Below, in pieces: positions 48,237-56,614 of a DNA stretch of 64,000 nucleotides. How positions within the stretch are numbered: position 1 is the first letter of the stretch; each line of letters opens with the position of its first letter. Source of the stretch: an uncultured Burkholderiales bacterium (GTDB lineage: Bacteria > Pseudomonadota > Gammaproteobacteria > Burkholderiales > Burkholderiaceae_C); assembly GCA_903932865.1 (NCBI GenBank), contig CAIZHQ010000016.1, positions 186,001 to 250,000 on the forward strand, read 5' to 3'. The notes under the pieces were generated by a model that saw nothing but the letters and a program-made list of their open reading frames with translations, ran no database searches and had not been told where the DNA came from. Both the position numbers and the translations under genes were made by a program.

Positions 48237-48736
48237 ACAAGTGCAGTTTTCAAAACGCACGCGTTTGGCGTGTGGGTGTCGATGTGGACACCGACGCCTT
48301 GGCCCCCGGCGCGTACATGAAGCACGGACTGGAAGTGATCGGCTGGCATTGCCTGGAGGCCGTGCGCAGCGACTTCGCTTCGGGCGTGCGCGAAGGTGAC
48401 GTGATCGTGGCCGGGTCCAACTTTGGCATCGGGTCATCCCGCGAGCAGGCGGCAGGCGTGTTGCGGCATCTTGGCCTGTCGGCCGTGATCGCGCCGTCGT
48501 ACAGCGGATTGTATTTCCGCAACGCCTTCAACCTGGGCCTGTTGCTGTTGACTTGTCCGGACGCCGACAGGATCGAAGAAGGCGAGCGTGTGACTTTGCA
48601 TTTTGAGGGTGACACGCCGCAAGTGATCCGTGCCAACGGCCAGGCACTCGCGTGTGCGGCCATTCCCGACTTTTTGATGGACATGGTCGATGCAGGTGGT
48701 TTGCTGCCCTTGCTCAAACAAAAACAACAAGGATGA
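48233..48736 (+). CDS. Aconitase-family hydro-lyase, small subunit (LeuD-like)
   Basis: A 167-residue swivelling-domain subunit. VAGSNFGIGSSREQAAGVLRHLG is the diagnostic stretch, and YFRNAFNLGLLLLTC follows. House-keeping LeuD is longer (about 200-215). ATGA overlaps with both neighbours suggest a fixed ratio with the large subunit, with which it forms the active site. Confidence 0.87.
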   Translation: MNKCSFQNARVWRVGVDVDTDALAPGAYMKHGLEVIGWHCLEAVRSDFASGVREGDVIVAGSNFGIGSSREQAAGVLRHLGLSAVIAPSYSGLYFRNAFNLGLLLLTCPDADRIEEGERVTLHFEGDTPQVIRANGQALACAAIPDFLMDMVDAGGLLPLLKQKQQG

Positions 48737-50448
48737 ACCCGATGGTTTCAGTTTCTCAAACACACGCTGCCCTGGAACCGGTGATGAACCCGGTCATGGA
48801 CCCGGTGACTTTGGCCGTGCTGCGCGGCCGACTCGAACAAATCGCCGACGAGATGGACGCGACGCTGTACCGCAGCGCCTTCAACCCCATCATTGCCGAG
48901 GCACACGACGCTTGCCACGGCCTGTACGACGCCATCACCGGCGACACCCTGATCCAGGGCAAGTCGGGTCTGCCCGTTTTTGTGGGAGCCATGGCCTTTG
49001 CCGTGCGGGCGGCCATGCGTGTGGCGGCTGAGCGCGGCGGCATGCAGCCGGGTGATGTGTGGTTGTTCAACGACCCTTACGAAGGCGGCACGCACGCCAA
49101 CGATTTCAAGCTGGTCAAGCCCTGCTTTCGGAACGGCCAGCTGTATTGCTTTTTGGCATCGGCTGCGCACTGGCACGACGTGGGCGGTGCGGTGCCCGGC
49201 AACTACAACCCGGCGGCGACCGAGTGCTGGCAAGAAGCGGTGCAGATTCCACCGGTGCGCATCTTGCGCGGCGGTGTGCTGGGTGACGATGTGCTGGCCA
49301 TCTTGCGGGCCAACACACGCCTGCCCGACAGCCTCTGGGGCGACCTGAATGGCCAGTTGGCCGCGCTCGAATTGGGTGCGCGCCGCTTGGACGGCCTGCT
49401 CGACGAATACGGCGACGCCAAAGTGGCCCAAGCCTTGGTGGAGCTGCGCACACGCGCCGTGCGCCTGATGCGCTCGCACATTGGCAGCTTGCCCGATGGC
49501 CGCTTCAGCTTTGAAGACGTGCTCGACAACGATGGCGTGAAAGACGAGTTGCTGACCATCGCGCTCGACATGACCGTGGCCGGTGACCGGTTGACGCTGG
49601 ACTTCTCACGCACCTCGGCGCAGTGCGCCGGGCCTGTGAACATCTCACGCGCCACGGCGGTGGCTGCTTGTTATGTGGCCTTGAAGCATGTGTTCCCCGA
49701 TGTGCCTGCCAACGCGGGCGTGCTCGATGCGGTGGACTTCATCATCCCCGATGGTTTGGTCATCAGTGCCTCGCGTCCGCGTCCGGTGGGTGGCTACACC
49801 GAAACGATTCTGCGCATGATCGACGTGGTCTTCAGCGCCACCGCGCTGGCCGATCCGCAGCGGGCCGTGGCCCATGCTTACGGCACCATCAACGCCTTGT
49901 CGATCGCTGGGCATCGCACCGACGACAAACGCAAAGGCCAACGTTGGGTGATGTTCAGTTTCTTCGGTGGCGGGCACGGTGGCCATTCGGATGGTGATGG
50001 CCTCTCACACGGCAACGCGCCGATTTCGACCGCCACCATTCCCCCAATGGAAATTCTCGAAGCAGCTTACCCGGTGCGCTTCACCCAGTGGGCCTTGCGC
50101 CCCGGCTCGGGCGGCGACGGCCAGCACCGGGGCGGCTTGGGCGCGATTTATGAGATCGAGTTGCTCGAAGACAGCGCTGAGGCTTTCATTTTTGGCGAGC
50201 GCGGCAAGTCGGCCCCTAAGGGCATTCATGGTGGCCAGCCTGCGCTGCCCAATGTGTTCGAGTATTGCCAAAACGGCGAATGGAAAACACCACCCATGGT
50301 CTCCAAGATGCTCGGCATCCAATTGAAGAAGGGCGACCGGGTGCGCCTGCAAACACCCGGCGGTGGCGGCTGGGGCAACCCGGCAGACCGGTCAGAACAA
50401 GACCGCGCCAAGGACATCGCACTCGGTTACACCAAGGAACAAGCATGA
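48733..50448 (+). CDS. HyuB-type ATP-dependent hydantoinase/oxoprolinase subunit B
   Basis: A 571-residue hydantoinase-B-domain protein. It has DPVTLAVLRGRLEQIADEMDATLYRSAFNPIIAEAHDACHGL near the N-terminus, NDPYEGGTHANDFKLV, and C-terminal GSGGDGQHRGGLGAIYEIE and TPGGGGWGNP. With HyuA it forms enzymes that open hydantoin, N-methylhydantoin or 5-oxoproline rings with ATP; related pairs carboxylate ketones. ATG 48733 overlaps the previous stop (ATGA), so longer upstream frames are rejected. Confidence 0.93.
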   Translation: MNPMVSVSQTHAALEPVMNPVMDPVTLAVLRGRLEQIADEMDATLYRSAFNPIIAEAHDACHGLYDAITGDTLIQGKSGLPVFVGAMAFAVRAAMRVAAERGGMQPGDVWLFNDPYEGGTHANDFKLVKPCFRNGQLYCFLASAAHWHDVGGAVPGNYNPAATECWQEAVQIPPVRILRGGVLGDDVLAILRANTRLPDSLWGDLNGQLAALELGARRLDGLLDEYGDAKVAQALVELRTRAVRLMRSHIGSLPDGRFSFEDVLDNDGVKDELLTIALDMTVAGDRLTLDFSRTSAQCAGPVNISRATAVAACYVALKHVFPDVPANAGVLDAVDFIIPDGLVISASRPRPVGGYTETILRMIDVVFSATALADPQRAVAHAYGTINALSIAGHRTDDKRKGQRWVMFSFFGGGHGGHSDGDGLSHGNAPISTATIPPMEILEAAYPVRFTQWALRPGSGGDGQHRGGLGAIYEIELLEDSAEAFIFGERGKSAPKGIHGGQPALPNVFEYCQNGEWKTPPMVSKMLGIQLKKGDRVRLQTPGGGGWGNPADRSEQDRAKDIALGYTKEQA

Positions 50449-52517
50449 GCGAGCAGTCTGTGAATCAGCCGCATTGGGTGGTGGGCGTGGACGTGGGCGG
50501 GACCTTCACCGACCTGTTTGTGTTGGACGAAAAAACCGGCCAGGCCCGCATCGTGAAAGTGCCCTCGACCCGGGGTGAAGAAGCCCGAGGCTTCATGAAC
50601 GGCATCGCCAAAGTGACCGGGGCCACGGGTGCCGAGGGTGCCAAAGACATCGCCACCATCGTGCATGGCACCACCGTGGGCACCAACGCTTTGCTCGAAC
50701 GCAAGATCGCCCGCACCGGCATCATCACCACACGCGGCTTTCGCGATGTGCTGGAGATGCGCCGCCGTGACCGCCCGCAAACCTGGGGTCTGCGCGGCAG
50801 TTACACGCCAGTGGTCCCGCGCGCTTGGCGTCTGGAAGTGGACGAGCGCGTGCTGGCCGATGGCCAGTTGCATACACCCGTGAATTTGGAACAGGTGCGC
50901 GAGCAAGCCCGCGCTTTGCTGGCCGAAGGCTGCGAGGCCGTGTGCGTGTTCTTTGTGCACGCTTATGCCAACCCTGGCAACGAACAGGCCGCTGTGGCTG
51001 CTGTGCGCGAAATCTGGCCCAACAGCTATGTGACGGCGGCCAGCGAAGTGCTGCCCGAAATCCGCGAGTTCGAGCGCTGCTCCACGGCGACCCTGAATGC
51101 GGCTTTGCAGCCCGTGGTGGGCGGCTATTTGCAGCGGCTCGACGGCGATTTGCGTGCCCAGGGTTTTGGGGGTGAATTGCTGATTGTGCAAAGCAATGGC
51201 GGCGTGATGTCGCGCCAGACCGCTTGCGATGTGCCGGTGCGCACCGCGCTGTCAGGCCCCGCGGCGGGCGTGATGGCTTGCGCCGAGATTGCGCGTGCCT
51301 CGGGCTTTGAAAACGTCATCACCGGCGACATCGGCGGCACATCGTTTGACGTCTCGCTGGTGGCCGGTGGTGAAGCGGCCCTCGCCGCCCAAACATCCAT
51401 CGAATTTGGATTGGTGGTGCGCTCGCCCATGATCCAGATCGAGACCATTGGGGCCGGGGGCGGCTCGATCGCTTCGGTCGATGCGGGCGGCATGCTGCAA
51501 GTGGGCCCCGAGTCGGCCGGCAGCATTCCCGGCCCGGCCTGCTATGGGCGAGGCAACACCCGTCCTACCTTGACCGACGCCAACGTGCTGCTGGGCCGCA
51601 TCGCGGCCGACCGGCCTTTGGGCGGTGGCTTGTTGCAGGCGCTGAACTCGGACTTGTCCAAGCAGGCCATCACCCAGCATGTGGCTGAGCCTTTGGGTTT
51701 GACAGCTTTGGCTGCAGCCGAAGCGATCTTGACCGTGGCCAACGCCCGCATGGCTGGAGCCATTCGTGTGGTGTCCATTGAGCGTGGCCACGATCCGCGC
51801 CAGTTTGCCTACATGCCGTTTGGCGGCGGCGGCGGCCTGCATGTGTGCGCCATGATGCGCGAGGTGGGCGTGACCACCGGCATCGTGCCGCGTTACCCGG
51901 GTGTCACTTCGGCGCTGGGTTGCGTGATGGCCGATATGCGCCATGACGCGGTGCAGACCCTGAACGTGGCTTTGGCCGATGTGGCTTGGCCTGCTTTGCT
52001 GCAACGCTTGGACACATTGGCCGAGGCTTGCCAGGTGCGCCTCGATTCCGCCGGTGTGAACTTTGTGCGCGTGGACGAAGTCATCAGCTTTGACATGCTC
52101 TACATGGGCCAGACCCACACGTTGCAAGTGCCCGTCAAGCGTGAAGCTTTGAATGCCACCGGTTTGCTGGCGTCGTTTGAGGCCGCTTACCAGCACGCCT
52201 TTGGCCGCGTGCTGCAAGGTCCGGTGATCCGCGTGATGAATCTGCGCTATGCCCGCATCGGGCGGCGTCCCAAGTTTGACTTGGCGGTATTGGCCCCACA
52301 AGGCGAAGGCCGCACCACCTCGGTGGGCGAGCAGCAGGTTTACCACCAGGGCCAGTGGTGGACGGCTCAGCGTTACGAGCGCTTGAGCTTGCCCGTGGGC
52401 ACGGTGGTGCAGGGCCCGGCGATTTTGGAGCAACCCGACACCACGGTGTGGTTAGAGCCCGGTTTTGAAGGCCGGGTGGACAAATTGGGCAACTTGTTGG
52501 TGGAGCGCACAGCATGA
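50445..52517 (+). CDS. HyuA-type ATP-dependent hydantoinase/oxoprolinase subunit A
   Basis: A 690-residue ATP-binding subunit. The N-terminal VVGVDVGGTFTDLFVLDE is the phosphate-1 motif of the sugar-kinase/Hsp70-like ATPase fold; IVHGTTVGTNALLERK, SLSGPAAG-type (TALSGPAAGVMACAEIA), DIGGTSFDVSLV and ERGHDPRQFAYMPFGGGGGLH follow. It starts at ATG 50445 overlapping hyuB. The class (hydantoinase, oxoprolinase or carboxylase) cannot be chosen from the sequence by eye. Confidence 0.93.
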   Translation: MSEQSVNQPHWVVGVDVGGTFTDLFVLDEKTGQARIVKVPSTRGEEARGFMNGIAKVTGATGAEGAKDIATIVHGTTVGTNALLERKIARTGIITTRGFRDVLEMRRRDRPQTWGLRGSYTPVVPRAWRLEVDERVLADGQLHTPVNLEQVREQARALLAEGCEAVCVFFVHAYANPGNEQAAVAAVREIWPNSYVTAASEVLPEIREFERCSTATLNAALQPVVGGYLQRLDGDLRAQGFGGELLIVQSNGGVMSRQTACDVPVRTALSGPAAGVMACAEIARASGFENVITGDIGGTSFDVSLVAGGEAALAAQTSIEFGLVVRSPMIQIETIGAGGGSIASVDAGGMLQVGPESAGSIPGPACYGRGNTRPTLTDANVLLGRIAADRPLGGGLLQALNSDLSKQAITQHVAEPLGLTALAAAEAILTVANARMAGAIRVVSIERGHDPRQFAYMPFGGGGGLHVCAMMREVGVTTGIVPRYPGVTSALGCVMADMRHDAVQTLNVALADVAWPALLQRLDTLAEACQVRLDSAGVNFVRVDEVISFDMLYMGQTHTLQVPVKREALNATGLLASFEAAYQHAFGRVLQGPVIRVMNLRYARIGRRPKFDLAVLAPQGEGRTTSVGEQQVYHQGQWWTAQRYERLSLPVGTVVQGPAILEQPDTTVWLEPGFEGRVDKLGNLLVERTA

Positions 52518-53116
52518 ACTTGAAGAACGCGAAATTGGGCATGGTCATTGTCGACCTGCAAAACGATTTTCTGGCCTCTGACGGGGCTTATGCACGGGGC
52601 AACACCCTGAGTGCCGAAGCGGTGAAGCTGCCTGAGCGCATGGCCCCGGTGGCACGCGCCATCAAGGGGCGAGGCGGCCTGGTCACGGCCAGCCTGTTCA
52701 CCCTGTGGCCCGACGCGCAGGGAGAGCCGATGATCTCTGCGCACCTCAAAGAGCGTCGCCCGTTTTTGCGCAAAGGCGACTTTGCACCCGGCAGCCGAGG
52801 CCAGGCCAATGTGGACTTGCTCGCACCGCTGGTCGATGTGTCGGTGTTCAAGGTGGCGTATTCGGCCTTCTTCAACACCCAACTCGATTGGGTGCTCAAA
52901 AAATCAGGCATTGACACGCTGGTGGTCTGCGGCATTGTCACCAACGGCGGTGTGGCCAGCACGGTGCGCGATGCCCATGTGCGTGATTACCACGCCATCG
53001 TGTTGTCGGACGGTTGCGCCGCTTTCAGCCAAGCCGCGCACCAGGCGTCCTTGGCCGATATGGCTTCTGTGGGCGAGGTGATGGACAGTGCCACATTCCT
53101 CAAGCAACTGGGCTGA
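52514..53116 (+). CDS. Isochorismatase-family hydrolase lacking the nucleophilic Cys
   Basis: A 200-residue protein. The catalytic Asp14 (MVIVDLQNDF) and Lys113 (FKVAYSAFFNTQLD) of the family are present. The nucleophile position, usually Cys in a T-x-x-C-V context, reads VTNGGV with Gly146 (codon GGT). Amidases such as N-carbamoylsarcosine amidase need this Cys, whereas isochorismatases acting on vinyl ethers (EntB, PhzD) have Gly there. Thus it may hydrolyse an ether-type bond or have another role, despite HyuAB neighbours that would suggest an amidase. Confidence 0.87.
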   Translation: MNLKNAKLGMVIVDLQNDFLASDGAYARGNTLSAEAVKLPERMAPVARAIKGRGGLVTASLFTLWPDAQGEPMISAHLKERRPFLRKGDFAPGSRGQANVDLLAPLVDVSVFKVAYSAFFNTQLDWVLKKSGIDTLVVCGIVTNGGVASTVRDAHVRDYHAIVLSDGCAAFSQAAHQASLADMASVGEVMDSATFLKQLG

Positions 53117-53120
53117 AGCC

Positions 53121-54524
53121 ATGACCGCCACGCTGGCACACATTTGTCCGGCTTCTCAATTGCAGGCCGAAGACCACACACCGGTGGTGATTGTGGGCGG
53201 CGGTGCTTGTGGCCTGACGGCGGCGCTGGCCTTGCACCGCATGGGTGTGGAGTGCGTGGTGCTGGAGCGCGACGCGTTTGCTGCAGGCTCTACGGCTTTG
53301 TCTTCGGGTTTCATCCCTGCACCGTGCACACAGGCACAACAGGCGCAAGGTATCACCGACAGCGTGGAGGTGTTTGCTGCCGACATCCAGGCCAAGGCGC
53401 ACGGCTTGGCTGCGCCGCACCTGGTGCAGGCCTATGCCCAAAACATTGGTCCAGCCATGGACGCGCTGGCCCTGAACCATGGCTTACCCTGGCAAGTGCT
53501 GGACAACTTCTTGTACCCCGGCCACAGCGCCCACCGCATGCACGCCGTGCCCGAAAAAACCGGGGCTGGTTTGATGAGCCGCTTGCAAGCCGCTGCCGAC
53601 GCCGCTGGCCTGGTGGTCCTGACGCAAGCGCAAGTGACCGAGCTGTGGGCCGACGACGCGCAGCGCATCCAAGGCGTGGGCTTTGTGCGCCCTGACGGGC
53701 AAGCCGAGCGCATCCGCTGCGATGCGGTGCTGCTGGCGTGTAACGGTTTTGGCGGGGCTTCGGCCATGGTGAAAGACTTGCTGCCTGAAATGGCTGAGGC
53801 CACCTACGCCGGCCATGTGGGCAACGACGGCAGTGCGATCGTCTGGGGCCAACAGTTGGGCGCACGTTTGGCCGATTTGGGTGCGTACCAAGGCCACGGT
53901 TCATGGGCGGTGCCGCAAGGCGCTTTGATTTCTTGGGCGCTGATGATGGATGGCGGCGTGCAGATCAACGCCCAAGGCCAGCGCTTCCATGACGAAACCC
54001 AGGGTTATTCTGAAGCGGCGGTGCATGTGCTGGCACAGCCGGGCGGGGTGGCTTGGAATGTGTTCGACGATGCGCTGCTGGCGTTTGCGCAGGATTTTCC
54101 GGACTTTGTGGCGGCGCAAAGCGCAGGCGCAGTTCAGCATGCTGCAGATGCCAATGAACTGGCTCAAGTGATCGGCTGCCCGCCCGCAGCCTTGCACGCC
54201 ACTTTGAACGCGGTCCAACTCGGTCCCGACCCGGCCACGGGCCGCACGTTCCAACGCGCACTGCAAGCGCCGTTCCATGCCATCAAGGTCACTGGTGCCT
54301 TGTTCCACACCCAAGGCGGTCTGGACATCGATGCGCAGACCCGCGTCTTGCGGCAAGAGGGCACACCTTTGCCCAACCTGTTGGCCGCAGGCGGCGCAGC
54401 GCGTGGCGTGTCGGGCCAAGCGGTCTGGGGTTATTTGTCCGGCAATGGCTTGCTCAGCGCCATCGCGGGCGGGCACATTGCGGCCCACACCGCGCAACAA
54501 CTTTTGAAGGAGACGGCACCATGA
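53121..54524 (+). CDS. FAD-dependent oxidoreductase (fumarate reductase/ketosteroid dehydrogenase-like)
   Basis: A 467-residue flavoprotein of the FAD_binding_2 family. The dinucleotide motif VVIVGGGACGLTAALALHRMG is at 22-42, with Glu of VVLERD following. The C-terminal TQGGLDIDAQTRVL and NLLAAGGAARGVSG segments close the FAD site. Family enzymes add or remove hydrogens across an activated C-C bond. ATG 53121 is chosen, four bases after the previous stop; frames upstream overlap it. The role in the pathway is probably desaturation or reduction of the ring or dicarboxylate. Confidence 0.85.
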   Translation: MTATLAHICPASQLQAEDHTPVVIVGGGACGLTAALALHRMGVECVVLERDAFAAGSTALSSGFIPAPCTQAQQAQGITDSVEVFAADIQAKAHGLAAPHLVQAYAQNIGPAMDALALNHGLPWQVLDNFLYPGHSAHRMHAVPEKTGAGLMSRLQAAADAAGLVVLTQAQVTELWADDAQRIQGVGFVRPDGQAERIRCDAVLLACNGFGGASAMVKDLLPEMAEATYAGHVGNDGSAIVWGQQLGARLADLGAYQGHGSWAVPQGALISWALMMDGGVQINAQGQRFHDETQGYSEAAVHVLAQPGGVAWNVFDDALLAFAQDFPDFVAAQSAGAVQHAADANELAQVIGCPPAALHATLNAVQLGPDPATGRTFQRALQAPFHAIKVTGALFHTQGGLDIDAQTRVLRQEGTPLPNLLAAGGAARGVSGQAVWGYLSGNGLLSAIAGGHIAAHTAQQLLKETAP

Positions 54525-55417
54525 GCCAGCCCCACACTTTGGCCCAATGCTTTTTGGCCCAGCGCTTGCAACAGCCTCAGGCCCTGTTGGCCCCCGGCGT
54601 CTACGACGCCCTCACTGCGCTGGTGGCGCAGCAGGCCGGATTCGAAGCGCTTTACTTGTCAGGTGCATCGATTGCCTACACCCGCCTGGGACGCTCAGAC
54701 ATCGGCCTGACGACGGCCACCGAAGTGGCGCAGACCCTGGCCCACATCACCGACCGGGTGAACATTCCCGTGATCGTGGATGCAGACACCGGTTTTGGCA
54801 ATGCGCTCAACACCCAGCGCACCGTGCGCGACTTCGAGCGCGCCGGAGCCGCGATGATCCAGATCGAAGACCAGACTTTCCCCAAGCGCTGCGGCCATTT
54901 GGACGGCAAGGGTGTGGTGCCGGTGGCCGAGATGCAAGGCAAGCTGCGTGCCGCCTTGGATGCCCGACACGACAAAAATACGCTGATCCTGGCGCGCACG
55001 GATGCAGTGGCCGTCGAAGGACTGGAAGCCGCCCTGGAGCGGGCCGAGCGCTACCTGGAATGCGGTGTGGATGCCTTGTTCATCGAAGCCCTGCGCTCGG
55101 ACGAGCAGATGAACCGCGCCTGCGCGCAGTTCGCCAAGCGTGTGCCACTGCTGGCCAACATGGTCGAAGGTGGCAAAACGCCGGTGCAAAGTGCGGCCGA
55201 GTTGGGCGAGCGGGGCTTCAAGATCGTGATCTTCCCTGGCGGAACGGCGCGGGCAGTGCTGCACACGCTGCAAGGCTATTACGCCAGCTTGCACACGCAC
55301 CAGACGACGCGGCCTTGGCAAGAAAAGATGCTGGATTTTGATGGCCTGAACGCGGCGATTGAAACACCGCAATTGTTGGCACTGGGACAACGTTATGAAA
55401 GTCGTGAAAAGTCATGA
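54521..55417 (+). CDS. Isocitrate lyase/PEP mutase-family C-C lyase
   Basis: A 298-residue TIM-barrel enzyme. Metal-binding VDADTG (Asp87, Asp89) and the catalytic-loop motif KRCGH (122-126, with Cys124) are both present; the Cys marks lyases such as 2-methylisocitrate lyase and 2,3-dimethylmalate lyase rather than oxaloacetate hydrolases or mutases. It overlaps both neighbours by ATGA. With the hydro-lyase upstream it fits a hydratase-then-lyase sequence yielding pyruvate or another oxoacid plus a carboxylic acid (inference). Confidence 0.88.
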   Translation: MSQPHTLAQCFLAQRLQQPQALLAPGVYDALTALVAQQAGFEALYLSGASIAYTRLGRSDIGLTTATEVAQTLAHITDRVNIPVIVDADTGFGNALNTQRTVRDFERAGAAMIQIEDQTFPKRCGHLDGKGVVPVAEMQGKLRAALDARHDKNTLILARTDAVAVEGLEAALERAERYLECGVDALFIEALRSDEQMNRACAQFAKRVPLLANMVEGGKTPVQSAAELGERGFKIVIFPGGTARAVLHTLQGYYASLHTHQTTRPWQEKMLDFDGLNAAIETPQLLALGQRYESREKS

Positions 55418-55905
55418 CGCAGAGCCTTGTTTTGCGCGGCCTGCGAGTGGGTGACATTGGCTGGGTGGCGCATCGGCAAGGCATTTTGTATGCGCAGGAA
55501 TACGGCTGGGATGTCACCTTTGAGGCATTGGTCGCCGAAATCGCCGCGCAATACGTCAAACATCTGGACCCTGAAAAAGAAAATGCTTGGATCGCCGAGT
55601 GCGGGGGGCGTGTGGTGGGTTCGGCGTTTGTGGTCAAGGTCTCAGAAACCGAGGCCAAGTTGCGCTTGCTTTATGTGGAGCCCGAGATGCGCGGCACCGG
55701 CCTGGGACGGCGCTTGACTCAGGAATGCATCGCTTTTGCAAAAGACAGGGGCTACCAGACACTGAGTTTGTGGACCAACGATATCCTGCACGCGGCCAAA
55801 CACATCTACCAAACCGCCGGTTTTGTGTTGTTGTCCGAAGAGCCCCACCATTCGTTTGGATACGATCTGGTGGGCCAGTATTGGGCGCTGGACTTGCGGC
55901 ATTAG
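55414..55905 (+). CDS. GNAT-family N-acetyltransferase
   Basis: A 163-residue acyltransferase-like protein. The acetyl-CoA loop is RGTGLG within LYVEPEMRGTGLGRRLTQECI, followed by LSLWTNDILHAAKHIYQTAGF. The C-terminal part resembles GNAT domains found fused to MarR regulators. It ends the operon, overlapping the lyase gene by ATGA. The substrate is unknown. Confidence 0.88.
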   Translation: MTQSLVLRGLRVGDIGWVAHRQGILYAQEYGWDVTFEALVAEIAAQYVKHLDPEKENAWIAECGGRVVGSAFVVKVSETEAKLRLLYVEPEMRGTGLGRRLTQECIAFAKDRGYQTLSLWTNDILHAAKHIYQTAGFVLLSEEPHHSFGYDLVGQYWALDLRH

Positions 55906-56606
55906 GAAGCGACAGTCCAACCCATCTCGAGCCAATGCGCATACCCTGGTTTGAATGGCCACGCGGTGTACTGCACGGGGGTGCCTTTTGGCAATACGCC
56001 TTCGGTCAAGTGGTCCAGCCAAGGACTGATGGCCCCCATTTTGTGCAGCCAGGCCTGTCCTTCTGATGTTTCCATGGCCATTCCCGCCACACTCTGGCGG
56101 GCCGTTGGAAATTGGATGCCATGGGTGTGGGGTCCTGACATTCGGTCATGCACACTGCCCCATGCAACGGTCTTGAGCTGGCGCTGCAAATGTTTCAAGC
56201 GCTGCGCCACGGCATCCTGCGATGGGTCTGTGAAACGCAATTGCCCTAGGACGTTGTCAAACCAGAAGAAGGCCGTCGGCAGGGTGTGTGTCAATTCATC
56301 GAGTTGCGCCAAGCCATCACCAGTGTGCAGGTTCAAGCGCGTGCCTTCACGCTTGAAACCTGGCCCATGGCGCCACCGAAACAAAGGCGCCGCCAAAGGG
56401 TCGATGTCCCAGGCATGCACCTCCTCAAATTGAGTCAGCCATTCGGTGGGCAGCATCCAACCTGCGCTCGGACCGATCAACACCAGTTGTTGACGAGGCA
56501 TGGTTTGCGCCAGCAGCCAGTCTGAAATTTGTGCCGCAGCGGGTACCCAACGTTTTTGCGAACGCCAGGCACGCCAATGCCAGTGCCATCCACCCGTGAG
56601 GTTCAA
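55902..56606 (-). CDS. Uncharacterised Rossmann-like protein, possibly a methyltransferase
   Basis: A 234-residue protein with a start at TTG 56606, six bases after a GAGG. I do not recognise a named family. LVLIGPSAGWMLPTEWL followed by VHAWDIDPLAAPLF looks like a nucleotide- or SAM-binding loop and acidic strand, and FFWFDNVLGQL may be the next motif. The C-terminus is aromatic-rich (YTAWPFKPGYAHWLEMGW). Open sequence further upstream lies in the GST gene and is rejected. It is downstream of gst on the same strand, and its stop overlaps the GNAT stop. Confidence 0.5.
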   Translation of the reverse strand: MNLTGGWHWHWRAWRSQKRWVPAAAQISDWLLAQTMPRQQLVLIGPSAGWMLPTEWLTQFEEVHAWDIDPLAAPLFRWRHGPGFKREGTRLNLHTGDGLAQLDELTHTLPTAFFWFDNVLGQLRFTDPSQDAVAQRLKHLQRQLKTVAWGSVHDRMSGPHTHGIQFPTARQSVAGMAMETSEGQAWLHKMGAISPWLDHLTEGVLPKGTPVQYTAWPFKPGYAHWLEMGWTVAS

Positions 56607-56614
56607 GGCCGACC

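Noticed and set aside
46722-48437. 571-residue open frame antisense to the LeuC-like gene
   Set aside because: Same reason: a shadow of a well-supported coding strand, rich in His/Arg/Gly as such shadows are.
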